In this document: positions 56,460 through 64,000 of the stretch, in pieces
Layout of the letters: each line of letters begins with the position of its first letter
Numbering within the stretch: position 1 is the stretch's first letter
DNA from: Cephalotus follicularis
Taxonomy: Eukaryota; Streptophyta; Magnoliopsida; Oxalidales; Cephalotaceae
Reading direction: 5' to 3'
Assembly: GCA_001972305.1 (NCBI GenBank)
Contig: BDDD01000418.1
Location: 201,490-265,489 of the forward strand
DNA length: 64,000 bases
Position numbers and translations under genes: made by a program
The notes under the pieces: generated by a model
What the model saw: the letters and a program-made list of their open reading frames with translations, nothing else
Database searches by the model: none
Told to the model about the DNA's origin: nothing

Positions 56460-57835
56460 GGCGATGTCTGCAGATATAAAATGAAGACAATAATAATTAA
56501 ATTAGATAAATTCAATTTCAATGTTCAAAACCATAAAGATTTGGTCTTTAATCTTTGAGGTATATTTGCCTCCCAGGCTCCCACTATTTTACGCGAATCC
56601 TATAATCCTCATAAATATGGGAGACGAGAAACCATAAACCAAGTCTCATGGATCTCATTTATGAGTGGGGATCGATTCCTGCAACATATTCAGCATAACC
56701 TTGATGGGGGCGAAAACATTATAGTGAATCTTGCAGTTAGACAAAACTCTTGCCAACCATACAATAGTATTACTCTCGACCATTGCTTTTGCCTCTAGTG
56801 TATATATGACCTTGATAGGGGCCAAAACACCATATGCATTCTAAGTTTAACCCACCATTAAACACACGATGAATCAATGAATGTAAATCTTGACGGGGCC
56901 CAAAACATTCACATCCATAATTCATCTGCATGCACAATCTCATGTTCAACTTTTTCATATGTACCCAGAGAAAGCAAGTCTTGAGGGGGGCCAAAACACT
57001 CACAATTTCGAAGAACATCTATATCAATTGTAATGGTAGAAGGCAACGATCGAGCACTATCTTGTGTCTGTTTCGCTTTAACTTGATATCATGGGATAAA
57101 TAAGGAATAATGATATATATATATATATATATATAGCTTATTGTTCTCAAGAATGATAGTGAGAGGGTGATGTCTATAGTTATAAAATGAAGACAACAAT
57201 TATTAAATAAGATAAATTCAATTTCAATGTTTAAAACCATAAAGATTTGGCCTTTATTCTTTTAGGTATATTTGCCTCTCAGGCTCCCACTATTTTACGT
57301 GAATCCCATAATTCTCATAATTATGGGAGACGGAAAACAACAATCCAAGTATCATGGATCTCATTTGCGAGTGGGGATCGGTGTCCTGTAACATATTCAG
57401 TATAACCTTGATGGAAGCCAAAACATTATACTGAAACTTGCAGTTAGGCAAAACTCCTGCCAACCATACAATAGTATGATTTCCTATCATTGCTTTTGCC
57501 TCTAGTGTATATATGACCTTGACGGGGGCAAAAACGCCATATGTATTCTAGTCATGTTTAACCCATCATCAAACACATGATGAATCAATGAATGTAAATC
57601 TTGACAGGGGACAAAACATTCACATCCATAATTCATCCGCATGTACAATCTCATGTTCAACTTATACAGATGTCCCAGATAAGGCAAGTCTTGACGGGGA
57701 CAAAAACACTCACAATCTCTAAGAGCATCTATATCAGTTGCAATGGTAGAAGGCAACAACCGAGCACTATCTTTTACCTATTTCGCTTTAACTTGATATC
57801 ATGGGATAAATGAGGAATAATTATATATATATATT
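56425..57835. repeat. Tandem duplication (about 0.7 kb, two copies) in the M leader
   Basis: Copy 1 (about 56425-57135) and copy 2 (about 57143-57835) align along their length with a period near 706 bp; for example gataaattcaatttcaatgt lies at 56505 and 57211. Copy 1 includes the first gag codons, copy 2 a degraded version of them. Each copy contains four of the ttgacggggcc..aaaaca motifs. A TA microsatellite (57112-57135) lies at the junction. Confidence 0.88.
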
Positions 57836-58449
57836 CATTATTAGCCAACTTGTTATTAATCAAAGTACATGTAGATGGTATATTATGGAGAGGCCATTGG
57901 AACCTCTGGTACATAATTTAGACATGCATCACGTACATATTAAAACTAATTGCTGGTTATGGACTTTACAACTACAACTTGTTTCACTCTCAAACAAGCT
58001 GTTGGTCTCATTCCTAAGTATGTTATTACAATAATACATTAACTCCTATACATGCATGGGTCTTGTAATATGTTTTCTCTTCTCAAACTTGCTTCCGCTG
58101 TGACACTCGCTCTTCAATTACATAAACCAATTATAAACTGCAGAAACCTTGAATTAAATCAAGGGGAATTACAATGAGGTTAATAAGAATTATAGGTACA
58201 AATCAAGAGAGAGGAGAGAGACATGCAAGTCTAAAAAAAATATTACAATTCAAAAATTATGAATATAAAACATACATTCAACTATTGAATTAAATAAGAC
58301 AAAACTAGGTCAAGTCCATAACCCTACCATTATGCAAAAAATATAATTCAATCTCATTGATTTACCTAATAATCTTGATAGATATGCTTCTATAAATATA
58401 GACAATTAATTTGGGTAATTTAAGAAAAACTATTTTTCTGATTTGTTGT

Positions 58450-58765
58450 TTAAACAGTCGACGATTTATCTTAAGCGTCGATGGTTATATGTTAAGCTTC
58501 GACGCTTTTGTCGATGCTTTGCATAATGCTCCGCGCTTTTTACTTATGCATTGAAAGTTTACTCTACACCGTCAGCGCTTTAGTACAGAGGGTCATGTGA
58601 AACCATAATCGTCGACAATTTTCTCAAAATGTCAGTGCTTAATGATTAAGCCCCGATAGTTTACAGTAAACTGTTGGCGCTTAGTGCTTCCATGCGCGTT
58701 TTATCCTGAGCGATAAATCTACCTATCGACGGTTTGCTCGAAATTGTCGATGGTTAGACGATTGC
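58450..58765. repeat. GCGTCGACGGTT motif array in the M leader
   Basis: About 12 copies of a GTCGAC-type word (AGTCGACGATTT, AAGCGTCGATGGTT, AAGCTTCGACGCTTT, ATCGACGGTTT) occur in 315 bp, about 105-420 bp inside the element from the primer site. In other elements here the array lies in the LTR, so M differs. Confidence 0.85.
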
Positions 58766-58869
58766 AGAAAATTCTATAATGACATCTCATGCTTCCGTCT
58801 GATGGTTTAACTCAAACAATTCACACATATCATCAACAACACGATTCTAACTACATATATGCATCAAAT

Positions 58870-58883
58870 CCACTATGATACCA
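58870..58883 (-). other. Primer-binding site of element M
   Basis: The minus strand reads TGGTATCATAGTGG. The first eight bases match the Met-tRNA complement; the end differs (ATAGTGG instead of AGAGC). Three bases separate it from the LTR end at 58887. Confidence 0.75.
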
Positions 58884-58886
58884 TTT

Positions 58887-60662
58887 TGTTGGAACCTTAT
58901 GGCGATTAAACAATCAATTAAAATCTAGAGGCATGCATCCTAATACAAAACCATCATCATCTCATGATCAAAAACCATAAAGTTCAATCCATGATCATTG
59001 AGCATATACATACAGTTAGAAATACATATATTAATAAGGAAGAACAGGCGGAATTAACCCACACGATGGAGTGGCTCCTTCCTTCTTTCTCACGGGTCCT
59101 TGCTTCCAAGGTGTGGTGATCTCCTTGTTTGATTAACTCTGATTCTAGCCTCCAAGAATAGCAGGCCTTCAAGGTATCCAAACCAAGCTTCAATCTCCAA
59201 CACCAGGCTTCAAAAGCCTTCAACTCTTGATTCCGACCGCTGCGTTTTTTGTTCCCTTTTTCAGAGAGAAGGAAAACACCTTGAAAAAGAGGAAAAATCT
59301 GTTGGAGAGAGATATATGTTTTCCTGTTTTTGTGCTAGCAAAAACGTGTAAGACCAAAGTCTCAATCTCCTATTTTTAGTTAAGTATCCTACTTAACATA
59401 AATATCTTTTCTTTCCATAGATAACTATTTACTTTCCTTAATCACATTAAGGACATTTAATCGCATTAAATGTAATTAGAAAATAACTATCCTAATTATT
59501 TTTCTCTCATAATTGTGTTGGAAATATCAGCCTGTATTGCATGTGACCCTATGGGTTCACTATTACGCTGACCGTAGGATTAAATCATGAAACCCACGAT
59601 TATCCACTTAGGTATTTATTATCACATAAAAAGAAAATAACCTCTCAGAGTTGTCGAATTAAAACTCTTTTAATTTTTTTCTTCCAAGATTAATTTATCA
59701 ATTTATTCTCAGGCATCCTACCGGTCGACATCGACATCTAGCAATGCATAATGACCCCCAGGTAATATGGATTATCTGTGAACCACGATTCACAAGTACA
59801 TGCATGCGTAGGCCCTCCATTGCCAATGCTGTGATTAAATCTAGGGTACGGTTTTGTCAGACCCTAATAACTTAATCTTTAGCTACGTGATTATCTTTCA
59901 TCAGCCTTAAATAATATTAGAGGTGCCGGTCTAATATTTTACCAATGATATCACACACTTGATATCAGGGCTAGCCTGGCCAAGCACTAAATGTCTAACG
60001 AAAATCATCCTGACCATAATCTTCTTTTACTAGAAGCAATGGATTCATTATTGCACATTCACATGTCTCTATACATAAGCCTCCTATATCCAACTAATGC
60101 ATGTATACATTTCATTGAATATGTATTTAAGCACCCTGAAAACACAGCACCCTATGCACAAGACATCCAGTGTCGGCTCAGGTACAAGGACCAATTGCAC
60201 TGCTCTGAAAATAGAATTCTGTCTGACATGTACGTAAAACTCCATACAGATACTCTATTTACAGTCACCTTCAGCGAACTCATTAATCAATTAACAATCA
60301 CCCACATAGTTGTCATACCATTAATCATGCGAGTGAGTGTGAGATTAGTCAGCCTCTGCTTACCGATCTGACAGTACGTGCTGGTGTATCCGGATTGATC
60401 ATGCCCTAAGTGTCAATCCTATAACCAGAAATATTCGAAATAAAGTATACCGAGATTCCAACTCTCACATCATGATCTCATCATGAACTTGGTTCTCTAA
60501 CTTTATTCCAGGACATTCATTTATTATTAATCAAACACGTATTAAAATAATGAACTCACAACCAATGATAAAACATAAACATCTTTATTGAATATAAATC
60601 GTTATATACAAGATAGAGTAAATACAAGCTCGGCACTAGCTTGCAGGACTTTATCTATAACA
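58887..60662 (-). mobile_element. 5' LTR of element M (about 1.78 kb)
   Basis: On the plus strand it starts TGTTGGAACC next to the primer site and ends at TCTATAACA (60662), so in element orientation it begins TGTTATAGATAAAG. The right end is chosen because the following sequence matches LTR P. The phrases catgtgaccctatggg (59540) and taggccctccattgcc (59809) resemble copia LTRs. No coding sequence was found. Confidence 0.7.
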
Positions 60663-61304
60663 TGAGTTAACATGTTATGAATGTGTAATGGTAATGTTGT
60701 GGCTTATGAACATGTATGCATTCTCATGCCATCGTATATATCTGTTGCATCCTTATTATGTTTTGCATATGTATATTGTACACACCTTTGGGTTGCTGAC
60801 CCATTCATTGTAGTGGATGGGTCAGGTCCAGGTGACGCGCAGCAGTGATCAGCCGAGCTAAATCGCAAAGTATGGATCTACATTTCCTCTAACCTACCTT
60901 GTATCAATGTGTTTAATGTAAATGAATAGATGTTGTATAAGAGACATGTTTTAGTTCAACTATTGACCTGTCAGTTTGTGGCAATGCTTAAGACATATAT
61001 GGGCATTGATGTATGGACATGAATATATCCGCATGAGTATTGTATATTTCTGGTTTAATTTGTTGTTGCTGAGGGCTGAACCCATTTATAAACTGTTGAT
61101 TCCTCCTTCGAGAGTGTGGTTATATAAAATGTGTTTTTCTTTATAGGGGGTATAGTCCGATAAACGAATACTACATGCCCGATTTTTGTAAAATTCTAAA
61201 GTTTTAAATTTATAGAGCTTTTGGGTAATGAGATTTAAGAATTGAAAGGAAGGAGATCATGTGTTGGGTCATGGGGGTTTCCCCTCACAGTTCAGGACGT
61301 GACA
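60663..61304 (+). mobile_element. LTR P3, right part with 3' terminus
   Basis: This part aligns in reverse complement with P1 at 36106-36600: the ctgacccattcattg block (60798) with caatgggtcggcg (36448), the gacctgtcag block, and the last 45 bases. It ends GTGACA directly before a primer site. Confidence 0.82.
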
Positions 61305-61307
61305 GTT

Positions 61308-61319
61308 TGATATCAGAGC
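61308..61319 (+). other. Primer-binding site of element P3
   Basis: The plus strand reads TGATATCAGAGC, one mismatch from the Met-tRNA complement, three bases after the LTR. The internal region is visible only to about 61359, where LTR Q begins. Confidence 0.8.
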
Positions 61320-61519
61320 TGGACTATTCCGGATACGCCAGGATAGGGTGTGTATGCATTGTAATAATTTAATTGCCGATGTAACCTTATCATGGAATTA
61401 ATTAGAATAATGAAATTCCTAACTTTGATGATGTTTTCCAAACTCTAATGATGTTGATTTTGGAATAGGAATGTTAAAGTATTGTTAAAAGTGCAACTAA
61501 AATAAAACGGCACAGTTTT

Positions 61520-61690
61520 GGGTTAAAAGCGTCGATGCCTTTCGAAAAGCATCGACACCTACATAGCAATGATGCACACGTGAACCATGCACATGCACGT
61601 TGACGCCTGCTAACGACGTGGACACTCTTTAGGTAAAATGCTATAGGCGTCGATGCCTGCATGTAAACGTTGACGCTTTATATTGTGATT
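61520..61690. repeat. GCGTCGATGCCT motif array near the 5' end of LTR Q
   Basis: Six copies (AAGCGTCGATGCCTTT, AGCATCGACACCT, ACGTTGACGCCT, GGCGTCGATGCCT, ACGTTGACGCTTT) lie 160-330 bp from the LTR start. Confidence 0.87.
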
Positions 61691-62449
61691 CTGATATGCA
61701 CAAACAGCAGATTGACGTTTCGCATGGTGGCATGATTGTGCCACTCATCAATCATCTTGGGAGGCACTTTGGGGACGTGTTATGCATGCAATATGACGTT
61801 TGACTTTCCAGGACAGAAAAGGAACTAAAGGGAAGGGACATGTAATCATCCATGACCTGGGAGAAGGAAGAAATGGACACATGTTGCATCAGGTATGCAA
61901 GAGAGAGAGAAATGAACTGTTAGGTGCATGGAAGTGAAACAAAATGGGAAATGGCATAAAGTCAGCTCTCTCACCTCACTCTCATATGTTACTGAAAGCC
62001 AGAGAGTTTAGAGACATTGTGAGTGACAAAGGAGAGCAGAAAAATTAGAGAGAGGAAGCCCAACCACCATTGTTGAGCAAAGGAAGCTTGGAGCTTGGAC
62101 AACGACTATTGAGACGAACCAGGGAACCTTCAGGCCGAACCTGGGGACTCAAAGTGACTGATTGGATACTAAAAGAGGCAAACTTTCGGCTTCTAACTAG
62201 AAGCCAGAGGTAGGGGAAGCCATAATTGTATTTTGTGTTCAATATTTGGTGTTTGATGAGTGATGTTTATGCATAGATTGCATGGCCAGCTGCACTATTT
62301 TTAATAACTAAATGGATGAAATTTTGTACTGGATGTGTAATACGATGTTGCATGTCAGCTTTTCGGGCTTAATATGTGCTGGTTTACTTGTTGTGGGGTT
62401 GGAAATGTTACTGTTTCGTCCTGTCGCGAGGAAGAAGACGACTGATGCT

Positions 62450-62660
62450 TGAAAACGATGATGCCTTCTGAAAGCATCGACATTTTGTACTATGAACTGC
62501 GTTTTATTTACTGAATGCATTTTTAAACGTCGATGCTTGTGGGAGAAGACATCGAAACCTATGGAACAGAAAGTACTGACGGCAAGGATCGAGCGTCGAC
62601 GCTTAGAGGATATAAGCGTCGTGCCTAAGGGAAAGACGTCGACGCTTTAGAGTCCTGTTT
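62450..62660. repeat. GCGTCGACGCTT motif array in LTR Q
   Basis: Seven copies (AGCATCGACATTT, AACGTCGATGCTT, GAGCGTCGACGCTTA, GACGTCGACGCTTTA and others) lie 1090-1300 bp from the LTR start, the same place as the second array of H and F. Confidence 0.87.
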
Positions 62661-63956
62661 GGACAGTGTTATGATTTTAATACCCGATGATCCCGATTTT
62701 GTTTAGGATGCATTTGAGCATTTGTATGCATTGCATATATACAGTTTACTGCCTGTTTAATAACCGTTTATAAACTGTTATGATTTCTAAATTGTTATAT
62801 TAATTTTGAAATGCACATATGAGTTTGAAAACCACTATGTTTGAGTACAAAAATATAAAATGGATATTGATATATTTTCGAACATGCTAGGAAAGCAGTT
62901 TCCACTACTGAAACTGTTTAAGGTATTTTCTGTCTATTGGAAATACATATTTCAAATCTTTACGACTTTCGAAAATATTTTGAAATGAACTGCTAGCTAT
63001 TGATCTAACGATCATTACTGTACTGTCACTGCACTGTTTACTGTGACTATTCACTGTTCATGCTCTATGAATTTACTGTGTTTGTGCTTGAGCCTTACTA
63101 GTTGCCTGGTGGGGACAGCCAGTGATGACTAGTGCAAGGGTTGACCTAGGGACTAGGAGTTGGCTGGGTAACTCACTGTACTGTAATGTTGACTTTCTTG
63201 GTTGTCTAAAGACGAGACCGAAGTGAGAGTCCAACGTACGACCAAGAGTTGGCAACATTGTACATACTGGCTGCCTGTTTGTGGTTCCTTTGTGGAGATA
63301 CTGTACTGTTTACTGGTCCTATTCAGACACTACTGTGCCTGTTGATGTAGCCCTGGTCGGGTTACTACTGTACTACTTTTGAATACATATATTTTCATAT
63401 ATATATGTCCCTATTGTTATTTTACTGTACTGTTAACTTATATATATTTTCATATATATAGAACCTGGTGTTTTTATTGCATTGCATCATCTACGCATAC
63501 ATTTCATGACATGCATGTAATGTTGATCCCAAATTGCTCTTATGACTGAGCCGAGTGAGGACAAAGGCTAACCCCCTACCTTACAGATTGATGCAGTGGG
63601 ACAATTTTGTGAATCAGCATGGATGAAGTACAAGTTTTAATAATGTTTTCTTGGGGTTATGTCCCTTGGGTGTTGTGTACCGTATTTTTTCGGTTTACTT
63701 GTCTTATGATGTTACTGGATAATGTATTTTGGATCACGCTCCGTTTTATGGGCTTTTAACTATGACAGACATGTATTTGGTAACGTGTAGTATGGGATGC
63801 ACGTTACGTGTTTTTTCAGCTTATGAGTTTTAATGCTTCCGCAACTGATATCATGTTTGAAAAGTTTAATTTTGATGGTTTTTGCATAAGCTGAATCTTT
63901 AATGTTAATTGACTTTACCACTTTTGTGTTGTTCTTGAAAACGGGGTGTGACAGAG

Positions 63957-63968
63957 TGGTATCAGAGT
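63957..63968 (+). other. Primer-binding site after LTR Q
   Basis: The plus strand reads TGGTATCAGAGT, one mismatch from the Met-tRNA complement, three bases after the LTR end. The leader of the element follows to the window edge; no gag is reached. Confidence 0.88.
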
Positions 63969-64000
63969 ATATTCCATATATGCTTAGCTAGGATACTATC

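Larger units (their letters stand above)
53671..60662 (-). mobile_element. Element M: Ty1/copia retrotransposon, 3' part lost
   Basis: From right to left: 5' LTR (58887-60662), primer site, a long leader with a tandem duplication and a motif array, gag, zinc knuckle, protease region, integrase and the first part of RT. Integrase before RT is diagnostic of Ty1/copia. The element is cut in RT at 53670 by N; its remaining RT, RNase H and 3' LTR are not found on the far side of N. It lies in LTR P3. Stops, frameshifts and a catalytic change in integrase show that it is dead. Confidence 0.85.
50598..61304 (+). mobile_element. LTR P3 (plus strand), enclosing N and M; 5' LTR of a P-type element
   Basis: The right part (60663-61304) ends GGACGTGACA followed by a primer site and aligns in reverse complement with LTR P1 (for example gacctgtcag at 60966 and 36311). 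The proposed left end TGTAATTCCCC at 50598 has the form of these LTR starts and is followed by about 210 bp resembling U3 (attgggccaaac). Together the two parts are only about 850 bp against 3.4 kb in P1, so much is deleted or the left part belongs elsewhere. The right part is well supported; the left is tentative. Confidence 0.5.
61360..63953 (+). mobile_element. 5' LTR Q of a Ty3 element running off the right edge
   Basis: It ends GGGGTGTGACA at 63953, followed by a primer site. Its last 450 bp match the LTRs of F and H (ccgagtgaggacaaaggcta at 63551; gatgcacgttacgtg at 63796). The start is set at TGTAATAATT (61360) because the next 60 bp align with the start of the H LTR; TGTAACC at 61380 is an alternative. 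Length is about 2.59 kb. The sequence after it (atattccatatatgcttagc) is the same leader as in F, so Q belongs to the F/H family in the opposite orientation. Confidence 0.85.

Noticed and set aside
59991-60371. 126-codon plus-strand frame in the M LTR
   Set aside because: It lies in AT-rich LTR sequence with no recognisable domain and is antisense to the element.

Overview
The window is plant nuclear DNA built almost entirely of nested LTR retrotransposons. I found no host protein gene, rRNA, tRNA gene or CRISPR array. Evidence for a plant is the mixture of Ty3/gypsy and Ty1/copia pol fragments, LTR ends of the form TGTAACRCCC...GTGTGACA, primer-binding sites matching plant initiator Met-tRNA (TGGTATCAGAGC) and 5-bp target duplications. 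It looks like an angiosperm, probably a eudicot with a large repeat-rich genome; the species cannot be named from this.

Layout, left to right (letters are my labels). K is an LTR running in from the left edge (1-2444), inserted in the integrase of Ty3 element A (2445-12750, minus strand). A also carries a 2.9-kb solo LTR, B1 (2520-5378, duplication CACCT), in its integrase and a copia-like solo LTR, J (9009-10293, duplication ATGGG), in its leader. A itself sits in the reverse transcriptase of a second Ty3 element, H (12751-33981, minus). The 5' LTR of H is split by a complete but decayed Ty3 element, F (15167-31800, minus). Each LTR of F holds a further solo LTR: D (16987-19923, TCAAC) in the 3' LTR and G (26420-29563, GCAGT) in the 5' LTR. 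H lies in the LTR of a copia element S (33982 to about 35620).

The right half is a second nest. LTR P2 (35628-36105 and 49252 to about 49935) contains solo LTR P1 (36106-49246, ATATC). P1 contains solo LTR B2 (36606-41994, CATAC), which contains solo LTR C (37199-39916, TTAAT). P1 also contains a copia fragment R (about 43560-47925) whose parts lie in permuted order. A short stretch of unknown origin follows (49936-50597). A plus-strand LTR, P3 (from about 50598, ending at 61304), encloses copia-type LTR sequences N (50809-53670) and a decayed copia element M (53671-60662). The window ends with a 5' LTR, Q (61360-63953), related to F and H, and its primer-binding site.

All coding regions are broken by frameshifts, stops, catalytic changes or insertions, so nothing here looks autonomously active. 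The most striking feature is a set of short arrays with a GTCGAC-like core. They lie at similar positions inside LTRs of several unrelated families, both Ty3 and Ty1. Each LTR uses its own flavour of the motif (CAGTCGACTG, GCGTCGACGCTT or GACGTCGATGTC), and where one LTR has two separated arrays they share that flavour.
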